DNA of 64,000 nucleotides, from the NCBI GenBank assembly GCA_947650365.1, contig OX393553.1, positions 42,083,949-42,147,948 of the forward strand. Direction: 5' to 3'. The notes beneath the pieces were generated by a model. It saw nothing but the letters and a program-made list of their open reading frames with translations, was not told the origin of the DNA and ran no database searches. The position numbers and the translations under genes were made by a program. This document shows, piece after piece, positions 1 to 12,756 of this stretch. Positions within the stretch are counted from its first letter, which is position 1. The number at the start of each line of letters is the position of its first letter. Source of the stretch: Chamaelirium japonicum. Lineage: Eukaryota; Streptophyta; Magnoliopsida; Liliales; Melanthiaceae.

Positions 1-644
1 GTACGAATGAATTAGAATGGATACATTCGTGCGAATGAATTAGAATGGATCATACGATTGAGTAAGAATGGATCGTACGAATGAAATAGAATGGATCGTA
101 CGAAGGAATTAGAATGGATCCTACGAATGAATTAGAATAGATCGTATGAATGAATTAGATTGGATCGTATGAATGAATTAGAATGGATCGTGCGAATGAA
201 TTAGAATGGATCGTATGAATGAATTAGAATGGATCGAATGAATAAATTAGAATGGATCGTGCGAATGAATTAGAATGGATCGTACGAATGAATTAGAATG
301 GATACATTCGTGCGAATGAATTAGAATGGATCGTGCGAATGAATTAGAATGGATCGTACGAATGAATTAGAATGGATCGTACGAAGGAATTAGAATGGAT
401 CGTACGAATGAATTAGAATTGATATATTCGTGCAACTGAATTAGAATGGATCGTATGAATGAATTAGAATGGATCATACGAATGAATAAGAATGGATACA
501 TTCGTGCGAATGAATTAGAATGGATCGTATGAATGAATTATATTGGATCGTATGAATGAATTAGAATGGATTGTGCGAATGAATTAGAATGGATCGTACG
601 AATGAATTAGAATGGATCGTATGAATGAATTAGAATGGATCGTG
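1..644 (+). repeat. Satellite block, + orientation
   Basis: Runs in from the left edge. Mixed 23-mers and 28-mers; contains a GATTGAGTAAG variant at about 55 and several GAAGGAATTAG variants. Ends in GGATCGTGTATC, a junction type seen five more times. Confidence 0.93.
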
Positions 645-671
645 TATCTATTCTAATTCATTCGTACGATC
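645..671 (-). repeat. Single inverted monomer
   Basis: One reversed unit between two + blocks. It leaves through CGTACGATCGTAC; the 46-base context around this exit recurs at about 6585-6630. Confidence 0.85.
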
Positions 672-817
672 GTACAAATGAATTAGAATGGATACATTCG
701 TGCGAATGAATTAGAATGGATCGTACGAATGAGTAAGAATGGATCGTATGAATGAAATAGAATGGATTGTACGAATGAATTAGAATGGATTCATTCGTGC
801 GAATGAGTTAGAATGGA

Positions 818-940
818 TAATACGATTGAGTAAGAATGGATCGTACGAATGAAATAGAATAGATCGTACGAATGAATTAGAATGGATCGTGCTAATGAAT
901 TAGAATTGATCGTACGAATGAATTAGAATAGATTGTGCGA
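818..940 (+). repeat. Cassette F (ordered variant set)
   Basis: Five successive monomers carrying GATTGAGTAAG, GAAATAGAATAG, a consensus unit, GCTAATGAATTAGAATTG and GAATAGATTGTGC in that order. The same order recurs at 1757, 28557, 29290, 32717 and 38639 on + and, reversed, at 14406 and 52568. Confidence 0.8.
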
Positions 941-1756
941 ATGAATTAGAATGGATCGTACGAATGAATTAGAATGGATACATTCGTGCGAATGAATTAG
1001 AATGGATCGTATGAATGAATTAGAGTGGATACATTCGTACGAATGAATTAGAATGGATCGTACGAATGAATTAGAATGGATACATTCGTGCGAATGAATT
1101 AGAATGGATCGTATGAATGAATTAGAATGGATTGTATGAATGAATTAGAATGGATCGTGCTAATGAATTCGAATGGATCGTACGAATGAATTAGAATGGA
1201 TGCATTCGTGTGAATGAATTAGAATGGATCATACGAAGGAATTTGGGTGGATCGTACGAATGAATTAGAATGGATACATTCGTGCGAATGAATTAGAATG
1301 GATCGTATAAATGAATTAAAATGGATCGTGCGAATGAATTAGAATGGATCGTACGAATGAATTAGAATGGATCATAAGAATGAATTAGAATGGATCGTGC
1401 GAATGAATTAGAATGGATCGTACGATTGAATTAGAATGGATACATTCGTGCGAATGAATTAGAATGGATCTTACGAATGAGTAAGAATGGATCGTACGAA
1501 TGAAATAGAATGGATCGTACGAATGAATTAGAATGGATCGTGCTAATGAATTAGAATGGATCGTACGAATGAATTAGAATAGATTGTGCGAATGAATTAG
1601 AATGGATCGTACGAATGAATTAGAATGGATACATTCATGCGAATGAATTAGAATGGATCGTATGAATGAATTAGAATGGATCGAGCGAATGAATTCGAAT
1701 GGATCGTACGAATGAATTAGAATGGATACATTCGTGCGAATGAATTAGAATATATC

Positions 1757-1876
1757 ATACGATTGAGTAAGAATGGATCGTACAAATGAAATAGAATAGA
1801 TCGTACGAATGAATTAGAATGGATTGTGCTAATGAATTAGAATTGATCGTACGAATGAATTAGAATAGATTATGCG
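1757..1876 (+). repeat. Cassette F, second copy
   Basis: Same order of variant monomers as at 818-940, with a few CpG transitions (TACAAATG, GATTATGC). Confidence 0.78.
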
Positions 1877-2496
1877 AATGAATTAGAATGGATCGTACGA
1901 ATGAATTAGAATAGATACATTCGTGCGAATGAATTAGAATGGATACATTCGTGCGAATAAATTAGAATGGATCGTATGAATGAATTAGATTGGATCATAT
2001 GAATGAATTAGAATGGATCGTACTTATGAATTAGAATGGATATATTCATGGGAATGAATTAGAATGGATCGTACAAAGGAATTAGAATGGATCATAAGAA
2101 TGAAATATAATGGGTCATACAGAGGAATTAGAATGGATCGTACGAAGGAATTAGAATGGATCGTACGAATGAATTAGAATGGATACATTCGTGCAAAAGA
2201 ATTAGAATGGAATGTATGAATGAATTAGAATGGATCATGCAAATGAATTAGAATGGATCGTGCGAATGAATTAGAATGCATCGTACGAATGAATTAGAAT
2301 AGATTGTGCGAATGAATTAGAATGGATCATACGAATGAATTAGAATGGATACATTCGTGCGAATGAATTAGAATGGATCGTATGAATGAATTAGATTGGA
2401 TCGTATGAATGAATTAGAATGGATCGTGCGAATGAATTTGAATGGATCGTACGAATGAATTAGAATGGATCGTATGAATGAATTAGAATAGATAGT

Positions 2497-4135
2497 GTAT
2501 CCATTCTAATTCATTCGTACGATCCATTCTAATTCATTCATACGATCCATTCTAATTCATTTGCACGAATATATCCATTCTAATTCATTTGTACGATCCA
2601 TTCTAATTCCTTCGTACGATCTATTCGAATTCCTTCGTATGATCCATTCTATTTCATTTGTATGATCCATTCTAATTCCTTCGTACGATCCATTCTTATT
2701 CATTCCCATGAATGTATCCATTCTAATTCATACGTACGATCCATTCTAATTCATTTATACGATCCAATCTAATTTATTCATACAATCCATTCTAATTCAT
2801 TCGGACGAATTTATCCATTCTAATTTATTCGTACGATCCATTCTAATTCATTCGCACAATCTATTCTAATTCATTCGTACGTTCCATTCTAATTCATTAG
2901 CACGATCCATGCTAATTCATTCGTACGATCCATTCTATTTCATTCGTACGATCCATTATTACGATCCATTCTAATTCATTCGTACGATCCATTCTAATTC
3001 ATTCGCATATGATCCATTCTAATTCATTCATACGATCCATTCTAATTCATTAGCACGATCCATTCAAATTCATTCGTACGATCCATTCTATTTCATTCCT
3101 ACGATCCATTCTTACTCATTCGTACGATCCATTCTAATTCATTCGCACGAATGTATCCAGATCCATTCTAATTCGTTCGCACGATCCATTCTAATTCATT
3201 CGCACGATCCATTCTAATTCATTCATACTACCCAATCTAATTCATTCATACGATCCATTCTAATTCATTCGCACAATCTATTCTAATTCATTCATACGAT
3301 CCATTCTAATTCATTCGTACGATCTATTCTAATTCATTCGCACGATCCATTCTAATTCATTCGCACAAATGTATCCATTCTAATTCATTCGTACGATCTA
3401 TTCTAATTCATTCGCACGATCCATTCTTACTCATTCGTACGATCCATTCTAATTCATTCGCACGAATGTATCCATTCTAATTCATTCGTATGATCCATTC
3501 TAATTCATTCATACGATCCATTCTAATTCATTTGCACGAATATATCCATTCTAATTCATTCGTACGATCCATTCTAATTCCTTCGTACGATCCATTCTAT
3601 TTCATTCGTACGATCCATTCTTACTCAATCGTATGATCCATTCTAATTCATTCGTACGAATGTATCTATTCTAATTCATTCGTACGATCCATTCTTACTC
3701 ATTTGTACGATCCATTCTAATTCATTCGCACGAATGTATCCATTGTAATTCATTCATACGATCCATTCTAATTCATTCGTACGATCCATTCAAATTCATT
3801 CGCACGATCCATTCTAATTCATTCGTACGATCCATTCTAATTCATTCATACAATCCATTCTAATTCATTCGCACGATCCATTCTAATTCCTTCGTACGAT
3901 CCATTCTAATTCCTTCGTAAGATCCATTCTATCCATTCTAATGATCCATTCTAATTCATTCGCACGAATGTATCCATTCTAATTCATTCGTACGATCCAT
4001 TCTAATTCCTTCGTACGATCCATTCTAATTCCTTCGTACGATCCATTCTATTTCATTTGTATGATCCATTCTAATTCCTTCGTACGATCCATTCTTATTC
4101 ATTCCCATGAATGTATCCATTCTAATTCATACGTA
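2497..4135 (-). repeat. Satellite block, - orientation
   Basis: About 1.6 kb. Two copies of the ATTCCCATGAATG cassette, at about 2699 and 4100, both followed by TTCATACGTACG. Small internal rearrangements at 2950 (ATTATTACG), 3155 (TATCCAGATCC) and 3925 (CTATCCATTCTAATGATCC). Confidence 0.93.
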
Positions 4136-5285
4136 CGTAATGAATTAGAATGGAACGTACGAATGAATTAGAATAGATTGTGCGAATGAATTAGAATGGA
4201 TCGTACGAATGAATTAGAGTGGATACATTCGTGCGAATGAATTTGAATTGATCGTACGAATGAGTAAAAATGGATCGTACGAATGAAATAGAATGGATTG
4301 TACGAATGAATTAGAATGGATATATTCATGCAAATGAATTAGAATGGATCGTATGAATGAATTAGAATGGATCGTACTTATGAATTAGAATGGATCGTAC
4401 GAATGAATTAGAATGGATACATTCGTGCATACGAATGAATTAGAATGGATCGTACGAATGAATTAGAATGGATCATACGAATGAAATATAGAGCGAATGA
4501 ATTAGAATGGATCGTATGAATGAATTAGAATGGATACCTTCGTGCGAATGAATTAGAATGGATCGTGCGAATGAATTAGAATGGATCGTAGGAATAAGTA
4601 AAATTGGATCGTATGAATGAAATAGAATGGATCGTATGAATTAGAATGGATCGTACGAAGGAATTAAAATGGATCGTACGAATGAATTAGAATAGATCAT
4701 ACGAATGAAATAGATGGATACATTCGTGCGAATGAATTAGAATAGATCGTACGAATGAGTAAGAATGGATCGTACGAATGAAACAGAATGGATCGTACGA
4801 ATGAATTAGAATGGAACGTACGAATGAATTAGAATAGATTGTGCGAATAAATTAGAATGGATAATATGAATGAATTAGAATCGATAAATTCGTGCGAATG
4901 AGATCTATTCTAATTCTTTCGCACGTACGAATGAGTAAGAATGGATCGTACGAATGAAATAGAATGGATCGTACGTATCAATTAGAATGGATACATTCAT
5001 GGGAATGAATTAGAATGGATCGTACGAATGAATTAGAATGGATCGTATGAATGAATTAGTATGGATACATTCGTGTGAATGAATTAGAATGGATCGTACG
5101 AATGAGTAAGAATAGATCGTATGAATGAAATATAATGGATTGTACGAATGAATTAGAATGGATTCATTCGTGTGAATGAATTAGAATGGATCATGCGAAT
5201 GAATTAGAATGGATCGCACGAATGAATTAGAATGGATCGTGCGAATGAATTAGAATGGATCGTACGAATGAATTAGAATGGATAC
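4136..5285 (+). repeat. Satellite block, + orientation
   Basis: Entered through ACGTACGTAATGAATT at 4131-4145, a junction type seen again at 8996 and 44062. Broken only by a one-monomer inversion at 4901-4925. Leaves by GGATACCCGATCC. Confidence 0.92.
4901..4925 (-). repeat. Single inverted monomer
   Basis: AGATCTATTCTAATTC followed by TTTCGCACGTACG lies between + monomers, so one unit is reversed. Confidence 0.8.
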
Positions 5286-5829
5286 CCGATCCATTCTAAT
5301 TCATTCATACGATCCATTCTAATTCATTCGTACGATCCATTCTAATTCATTCGCACAATCCATTCTAATTCATTTATACGATCCAATATAATTCATTCAT
5401 ACGATCCATTCTAATTCATTCGCATGAATGTATCCATTCTAATTCATTCGTATGATCCATTCTAATTCATTCATACGATCCATTCTAATTCATTTGCACG
5501 AATATATCAATTCTAATTCATTCGTACGATCCATTCTAATTCCTTCGTACGATCCATTCTAATTCATTCGTACGATCCATTCTAATTCATTCGTACGATC
5601 CATTCTAATTCATTCGCACGATCCATTCTAATTCATTCGCACGAATGTATCCATTCTAATTCATTCGTACGATCCATTCTAATTCATTCGTATGATCCAT
5701 TCTAATTTATTCGCACGATCCATTCTAATTCATTCGTACGATCCATTCTAATTCATTCGCACGATCCATTCTAATTCATTCGTACGATCCATTCTAATTC
5801 ATTCGCATGAATCCATTCTAATTCATTCG
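5286..5829 (-). repeat. Satellite block, - orientation
   Basis: Opens with CCGATCC after GGATAC (recurrent junction J2, one-base variant). Closes in CATTCGTGCGAATG, a near-palindrome shared by both strands. Confidence 0.92.
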
Positions 5830-6096
5830 TGCGAATGAATTAGATTGGATCGTACGAATGAATTAGAATGGATCGTACGAATGAAATAGAATGGATCGTA
5901 CGAAGGAATTAGAATGGATCATACGAAGGAATTAGAATGGATCGTACGAAGGAATTAGAATGGATCGTACAAAGGAATTAGAATGGATATATTCGTGCAA
6001 ATGAATTAGAATGGATCGTATGAATGAATTAGAATGGATCGTACGAATGAATTAGAATAGATTGTGCGAATGAATTAGAATGGATCATACGAATGA
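5830..6096 (+). repeat. Satellite block, + orientation
   Basis: Short block rich in GAAGGAATTAG variants (four in a row at about 5905-5985). Confidence 0.9.
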
Positions 6097-6605
6097 TATG
6101 ATCTATTCTAATTCATTCGCACGAATGTATCCATTCTAATTCATTCGTACGATCCATTCTAACTCATTCGCACGATCCATTCTAATTCATTCGCACGATC
6201 CATTCTAATTCATTCATACGATCCATTCTAATTCATTCGTACGATCCATTCAAATTCATTCGTACAATCCATTCTATTTCATTCGTACGATCCATTCTTA
6301 CTCATTCGTACGATCCATTCTAATTCATTCGCACGAATGTATCCACTCTAATTCATTCATACGATCCATTCTAATTCATTCGCATGATCCATTCTAATTC
6401 ATTCAAACGATCCATTCTAATTCATTCATACAATCCATTCAAATTCATTTGCACGATCCATTCAAATTCATTCATACAATCCATTCTAATTCTTTTGCAC
6501 GAATGTATCCATTCTAATTCATTCGTACGATCCATTCTAATTCCTTCGTACGATCCATTCTAATTCATTCGCACGAATGTATCCATTCTAATTCATTCGT
6601 ACGAT
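6097..6605 (-). repeat. Satellite block, - orientation
   Basis: Entered at GAATGATATGATC. Ends at CGTACGATCGTAC, sharing its junction with position 671. Confidence 0.9.
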
Positions 6606-6630
6606 CGTACAAATGAATTAGAATGGATAC
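6606..6630 (+). repeat. Single + monomer between - blocks
   Basis: One monomer (AAATGAATTAGAATGG) between CGTACGATCGTAC and GATACACGATCC. Both edges are recurrent junctions. Confidence 0.85.
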
Positions 6631-6975
6631 ACGATCCATTCTAATTCATTCATACGATCCATTCTAATTCATTCGTACGATCCATTCTAATTCATTCGCA
6701 CGATCCATTCTAATTCATTCATACGATCCAATCTAATTCATTCATACAATCAATTCTAATTCATTCATATAATCCATTCTAATTCTTTCACACGATCCAT
6801 TCTAATTCATTCGTACGATCCATTCTAATTCATTCATACAATCCATTCTATTTCATTCGTACGATCCATTCTTACTCATTCGTACGATCCATTCTAATTT
6901 ATTCGCACGAATGTATCCATTCTAATTCATTCGCACGATCCATTCTAATTCATTCGTACCAATGTATCCACTCTA
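6631..6975 (-). repeat. Satellite block, - orientation
   Basis: Contains cassette E in reverse at about 6755-6920: CTTTCACAC, then CTATTTCATT, then CTTACTCATT, then a 28-mer. Confidence 0.9.
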
Positions 6976-7357
6976 TGCGAATGAATTAGAATGGATCGTA
7001 TGAATGAAATAGAATGGATCGTACGAATCAAATAGAATGGATTGTACGAATGAATTAGAATGGATCGTACGAATGAATTAGAATGGATCGTGTGAAAGAA
7101 TTAGAATGGATTGTATGAATGAATTAGAATGGATCGTATGAATGAATTAGAATGGATTGTATGAATGAATTAGAATGGATCGTGCGAATGAATTAGAATG
7201 GATCGTACGATTGAATTAGAATAGATTGTGCAAATGAATTAGAATGGATCGTACGAATGAGTAAGAATGGATCGTACGAATGAAATAGAATGGATTGTAC
7301 GAATGAATTTGAATGGATCGTACGAATGAATTAGAATGGATCTTGGATTGTACGAAT
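6976..7357 (+). repeat. Satellite block, + orientation
   Basis: Entered at CTCTATGCGAATG. Contains GTGTGAAAG and GAGTAAG variants. Leaves by GATTGTACGAATGTATCC (junction J3). An open reading frame across this switch is not a gene. Confidence 0.9.
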
Positions 7358-7612
7358 GTATCCATTCTAATTCATTCGTACGATCCATTCTAATTCCTTC
7401 GTACGGTCTATTCAAATTCCTTCGTACGATCAATTCTAATTCCTTTGTACGACCCATTATATTTCATTCGTATGATCCATTCTAATTCCTTTGTACGATC
7501 CATTCTAATTCATTCATACGATCTATTCTAATTCATTCGTACGATCCATTCTAATTCATTCGCACGATCCATTCTAATTCGTTCGCACGAATGTATCCAT
7601 TCTAATTCATTC
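7358..7612 (-). repeat. Satellite block, - orientation
   Basis: Begins with the CCTTCG/CCTTTG monomer run and the GACCCATTATATTTCATT variant that also follow J3 at 15404 and 38203. Ends in a 28-base perfect palindrome. Confidence 0.9.
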
Positions 7613-7626
7613 GAATGAATTAGAAT
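7599..7626. repeat. 28-bp perfect palindrome at a strand switch
   Basis: The left arm 7599-7612 (ATTCTAATTCATTC) is followed directly by its exact reverse complement at 7613-7626. With one mismatch the palindrome extends to 7595-7630. It is a spacer-less fold-back where - monomers meet + monomers. Confidence 0.9.
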
Positions 7627-7828
7627 AGATTGTGCGAATGAATTAGAATGGATCGTACGAATGAATTAGAATGGATACATTCGTGCGAATGAATTAGAAT
7701 GGATAGTATGAATTAGAATGGATCGTATGAGTGAATTCGAATGGATCGTGCGAATGAATTAGAATGGATTGAACGAATGAATTAGAATGGATCGTACGAA
7801 TGAATTAGAATGGATACATTCGTGCGAA
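7613..7828 (+). repeat. Satellite block, + orientation
   Basis: Starts at the centre of the 28-bp palindrome. Contains GAGTGAATTCGAATGG at about 7730. Ends after CGTGCGAATCC. Confidence 0.9.
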
Positions 7829-7940
7829 TCCATTCCATTTCATTCATACGATCCATTCTAATTCATTCGTACGATCCATTCTTACTCATTCGTACGATCC
7901 ATTCTTACTCATTCGTACGATCCATTCTAATTCATTCGCA
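7829..7940 (-). repeat. Short satellite block, - orientation
   Basis: About five reversed monomers, two of them CTTACTCATT variants. Confidence 0.88.
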
Positions 7941-8255
7941 TACGAATGAATTAGAATGGATCATACGAATGAATTAGAATAGATTGTGTGAATGAATTAG
8001 AATGGATCGTACGAATGAATTAGAATGGATACATTTTTGTGAATGAATTAGAATGGATACATTCGTGCGAAAGAATTAGAATAGATCGTATGAATAAATT
8101 AGAATGGATCGTATGAATGAATTAGAATGGATTGTGCGAATGAATTAGAATGGATCGTACGAATGAATTAGAATGGATCGTATGAATGAATTAGAATGGA
8201 TCGTACGAAGGAATTAGAATGGATCGTACGAATGAATTAGAATGGATACATTCGT
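7941..8255 (+). repeat. Satellite block, + orientation
   Basis: Ends with two spaced GAAGG/GAATG monomers and GGATACATTCGTACAATCC (junction J1, first of five copies). Confidence 0.9.
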
Positions 8256-8997
8256 ACAATCCATTCAAATTCATTCGTACGATCCATTCTAATTCATTCA
8301 TACGATTCATTCGTATGATCCATTCTAATTCATTCGTACGAATGTATACACTCTAATTCATTCATACGGTGCTAATTCATTTGTACGATCCATTCTAATT
8401 CATTCGCACGATCCATTCTAATTCATTCATACGATCCATTCTAATTCATTCGTACGATCCATTCTAATTCATTCGCACAATCTATTCTAATTCATTCGTA
8501 CGATCCATTCTAATTCATTCGCACGATCCATTCTAATTTATTCGTACGAACCATTCTATTTCAATCGTACGATCCACTCTTACTCATTCGTACGATCCAT
8601 TCTAATTCATTCGCACGAATGTATCCGTTCTAATTCATTCGTACGATCCATTCTAATTCCTTCGTATGATCCATTCTAATTCCTTCGTACGATCCATTCT
8701 AATTCCTTGGTACAACCCATTATATTTCATTCATATGATCCATTCTAATTCCTTTGTATGATCCATTCTAATTCATTCCCATGAATGTATCCATTCTAAT
8801 TCATACGTACGATCCATTCTAATTCATTCATACGATCCAATCTAATTCATTCATACGATCCATTCTAATTCATTCGCACGAATGTATCCATTCTAATTCA
8901 TTCGTACGATCCATTCTAATCCTTTCGTACGATCCATTCTAATTCATTCGCACAATCTATTCTAATTCATTCGTACTTTCCATTCTAATTCATTACG
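8256..8997 (-). repeat. Satellite block, - orientation
   Basis: After J1 comes the truncated unit CGATTCATTCGTATGATCC and a TATACACTC 28-mer, an order shared with 14948 and 44764. Contains GACCCATTAT-type and ATTCCCATGAATG variants at 8700-8800. Ends at ATTACGTACGTATGAATT. Confidence 0.9.
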
Positions 8998-9730
8998 TAC
9001 GTATGAATTAGAATGGATACATTCATGGGAATGAATAAGAATGGATCGTACGAAGGAATTAGAATGGATCATACGAATGAAATAGAATGGATCGTACGAA
9101 GGAATTAGAATGGATCGTACGAAGGAATTATAATGGATCGTACGAATGAATTAGAATGGATACATTCCTGTGAATGAATTAGAATGGATCGTATGAATGA
9201 ATTAGATTGGATCGTATGAATGAATTAGAATGGATCGTGCGAATGAATTAGAATGGATTGTACGAATGAATTAGAATGGATCGTATGAATGAATTAGAAT
9301 AGATCGTGCGAATGAATTAGAATGGTTACATTCGTGCGAATGAATTAGAATGGATCGTATGAATGAATTAGATTGGATCGTATGAATGAATTAGAATGGA
9401 TCATACGAATGAAATATAATTGGTCGTACAAAGGAATTAGAATGGATCGTACGAAGGGATTAGAATGGATCGTACGAAGGAATTAGAATGGATCCTGCGA
9501 AGGAATTAGAATGGATATTACGAAGGAATTAGAATGGATCGTATGAATGAATTAGAATGGATACATTCGTGCGAATGAATTAGAATGGATCGTACGAATG
9601 AGTAAGAATGGATCGTACGGATGAATTAGAATAGATCGTACGAATGAATTAGAATGGATACATTCGTGCGAATGAATTAGAATGCATCGTGCGAATAAAT
9701 TACAATGGATCGTACGAATGAATTAGAATG
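8998..9730 (+). repeat. Satellite block, + orientation
   Basis: Begins with a CATGGGAATG 28-mer and GAATGAATAAG, exactly as at 44064. Contains several GAAGGAATTAG units and an AAATATAATTGG variant at about 9410. Confidence 0.9.
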
Positions 9731-9817
9731 CTATTCTAATTCATTCACACGATCCATTCTATTTCATTCATACAATCCATTCTAATTCTTTCACACGATC
9801 CATTCTAATTCATTCGT
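9731..9817 (-). repeat. Short satellite block, - orientation
   Basis: Three to four reversed units including CTTTCACAC. The exit CATTCGTTTGGATTCATTC matches the exit at 39015. Confidence 0.88.
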
Positions 9818-10089
9818 TTGGATTCATTCGTGCGAATGAATTAGAATCGATCGTGCGAATGAATTAGAATGGATCGTACGAATGAATTAGAATAGATTGT
9901 GCGAATGAATTAGAATGGATCGTACGAATGAATTAGAATGGATACATTCGTGCGAATGAATTAGAATGGATCGTATGAACGAATTAGATTGGATCGTATG
10001 AATGAATTAGAATGGATCGTGCGAATGAATTAGAATGGATCGTACTAATGAATTTGAATGGATCGTATGAATGAATTAGAATGGATCGT
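9818..10089 (+). repeat. Satellite block, + orientation
   Basis: Starts with a GATTCATTCGTGC 28-mer. The order of the next monomers matches 39015-39130. Confidence 0.9.
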
Positions 10090-10112
10090 ATATCCATTCT
10101 AATTCATTAGTA
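10090..10112 (-). repeat. Single inverted monomer
   Basis: TATCCATTCTAATTCATTAG between GGATCGTA and a truncated TATGAATGG; one reversed unit. Confidence 0.8.
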
Positions 10113-10275
10113 TGAATGGATACATTCGTGCAAAAGAATTAGAATGGATTGTATGAATGAATTAGAATGGATCGTGCAAATGAATTAGAATGGATCATGC
10201 GAATGAATTAGATTGGATCGTATGAATGAATTAGAATAGATTGTGCAAATGAATTAGAATGGATAAATTCGTGCG
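10113..10275 (+). repeat. Short satellite block, + orientation
   Basis: About seven monomers ending in AAATTCGTGCGTACGAATG, a junction shared with 30893. Confidence 0.88.
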
Positions 10276-10575
10276 TACGAATGTATCCACTCTAATTCAT
10301 TCATACGATCCATTCGAATTCCTTCGTACGATCCATTCTAATTCATTCATACGATCCATTCTAATTCATTCGTACGATCCATTCTAATTCATTCGTACAA
10401 TCTATTCTAATTCATTCGTACGATCAATTCTAATTCATTAGCATGATCCGTTCTAATTCATTCGCACAATCTATTCTAATTCATTCGTACGTTCCATTCT
10501 AATTCATTCGCACGAATGTATCCATTCTAATTCATTCGTACGATCCATTCTAATTTATTCGCACAATCTATTCTA
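10276..10575 (-). repeat. Satellite block, - orientation
   Basis: Opens with TATCCACTCTAATTC, as at 30893. Ends where CTAAT meets TAGAATGG, inside the core rather than the spacer. Confidence 0.9.
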
Positions 10576-11552
10576 ATAGAATGGATCGTACGAATGAATT
10601 AGAATGGATCGTACGAATGAATTAGAATAGATCGTATGAATGAATTAGAATAGATATATTCGTGCGAATGAATTAGAATGGATCGTGCGAATAAATTAGA
10701 ATGGATCGTACGAATGAATTAGAATGGATCGTACGAAGGAATTAGAATGGATCGTACGAAGAAATTAGAATGGATCGAACGAAGGAATTAGAATGGATAC
10801 ATTCGTGCGAATGAATTAGAATGGATCGTACGAATGAGTAAGAATGGATCGTACGAATGAAATAGAATGGATTGTACGAATGAACAAGAATGGATTCATT
10901 CGTGCAAATGAATTAGAATGGATCATGCTAATGAATTTAAATTGATCGTACGAATGAATTCGAATAGATTGTGCGAATGAATTAGAATGGATCGTACGAA
11001 TGAATTAGAATGGATCATACGAATGAATTAGAATGGATATATTCGTGCAAATGAATTAGAATGAATCGTATGAATGAATTAGAATGGATCGAACGAATGA
11101 ATTAGAATGGATACATTCGTGCGAATGAATTAGAATGGATCGTACGAATGAATTAGAATGGATCGTACGAATGAATTAGAAAGGATCATGCGAAAGAATT
11201 AGAATGGTATGTATGAATGAATTAGAATGGATCGTGCGAATGAATTAGAATGGATCGTACGAATGACTTAGAATGGATCGTATGAATGAATTAGAATGGA
11301 TCATGCAAATGAATTAGAATGGATCGTACGAATGAATTAGAATGGATACATTCGTGCGAATGAATTAGAATGGATCGTACGAATAAATTAGAATGAATCG
11401 TACGAATGAAATAGTACGGATCGTATGTATGAATTAGAATGGATCGTGCGAATGAATTAGAATGGATCGTACGAATTAATTAGAATGGATACATTCGTGC
11501 GAATGAATTAGTATGGATCGTATGAATGAATTAGAGTGGATACATTCGTGCT
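10576..11552 (+). repeat. Satellite block, + orientation
   Basis: Nearly 1 kb without a flip. Ends at CATTCGTGCTCGTACGATCC. Confidence 0.92.
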
Positions 11553-12756
11553 CGTACGATCCATTCTAATTCATTCATACAATCCATTCTATTTTATTCG
11601 TACGATCCATTCTAACTCATTCGTACGATCCATTCTAATTCATTCGCATGAATGTATCCATTCTAATTCATTCGTACGATCCATTGTAATTTATTCGTAC
11701 AATCCCTTCTAATTCATTCGTACAATCCATTCTATTTCATTCGCACGATCCATTCTAATTCATTCGCACGAATGAATCCATTAAAATTCATTCGTACAAT
11801 CCATTCTATTTCATTCGTACGATCCATTCTTACTCATTCGTACGATCCATTCTAATGCATTCGAACGAATGTATCCATTCTAATTTATTCGTACGATCCA
11901 TTCTAATTCATTCGTACGATCCATTCTAATTCATTCGCATGACCCATTCTAATTCATTCACACGAATGAATCCATTCTAATTCATTCGTACAATCCATTC
12001 TATTTCATTCGTACGATCCATTCTTACTCATTCGTACGATCCATTCTAATTCATTCGCACGATCCATTCTAATTCATTCATACGATCCAATCTAATTAAT
12101 TCGTACGATCCATTCAAATTCATTCGCATAATCTATTCTAATTCATTCGTACGTTCCATTCTAATTCATTCGTACGATCCATTCTAATTCATTCATATGA
12201 TCAATTCTAATTCATTTGCACGAATATATCCATTCTAATTCATTCGAACGATCCATTCTAATTCCTTCGTACGATCCATTCTATTTCATTCGTATGATCC
12301 ATTCTAATTCCTTCGTACGATCAATTCTTATTCATTCGCACAATCTATTTTAATTCATTCGTAGGATCTATTCTAATTCATTCGCACGAATGTATCCATT
12401 CTAATTCATTCGTACGATCCATTCTAATTCATTCGCACGAATTTATCCATTCTAATTCATTCGTACGATCCATTCTAATTCATTCGCACAATCTATTCTA
12501 ATTCATTCATGCATTCCATTCTAATTCATTCGCACGAATGTATCCATTCTAATTCATTCGTACGATCCATTCTAATTCATTCGCACAATCTATTATAATT
12601 CATTCATACGATCCAATCTAATTCATTCATACGATCCATTCTAATTCAATCGTACGAATGTATCCATTCTAATTCCTTCGTACGATCCATTCTAATTCAT
12701 ACGATCCATTCTATTTCATTCGTACGATCCATTCTAATTCATTCGTACATTCCATT
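11553..12756 (-). repeat. Satellite block, - orientation
   Basis: 1.2 kb. The order of variants at about 12120-12375 (TTTGCACGAATATATCC, CCTTCG, CTATTTCATT, CCTTCG, CTTATTC, CACAATC) matches 36640-36880. Confidence 0.92.

Larger units (their letters stand above)
672..2496 (+). repeat. Satellite block, + orientation
   Basis: About 1.8 kb without a flip. Holds two copies of cassette F (818-940 and 1757-1876) and a CATGGGAATG 28-mer followed by the AAATATAATGGG variant at 2041-2130. Ends at GATAGTGTATCC. Confidence 0.93.

Noticed and set aside
7239..7457. Open reading frame of 72 codons (also 16191-16469, 23936-24304, 35155-35340, 39176-39433, 39499-39747, 43538-43819, 46825-47010, 51495-51788)
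   Set aside because: All translate the satellite itself into HSNSFVRSILIHSYDPF-like repeats. A 23-base unit cycles through the three frames every 69 bases and normally meets the TAA of CTAATTC once per cycle. These frames stay open only where 28-mers, truncations, CTTACTC/CTATTTC variants or strand switches skip that stop. There is no start context, unique domain or conserved length.
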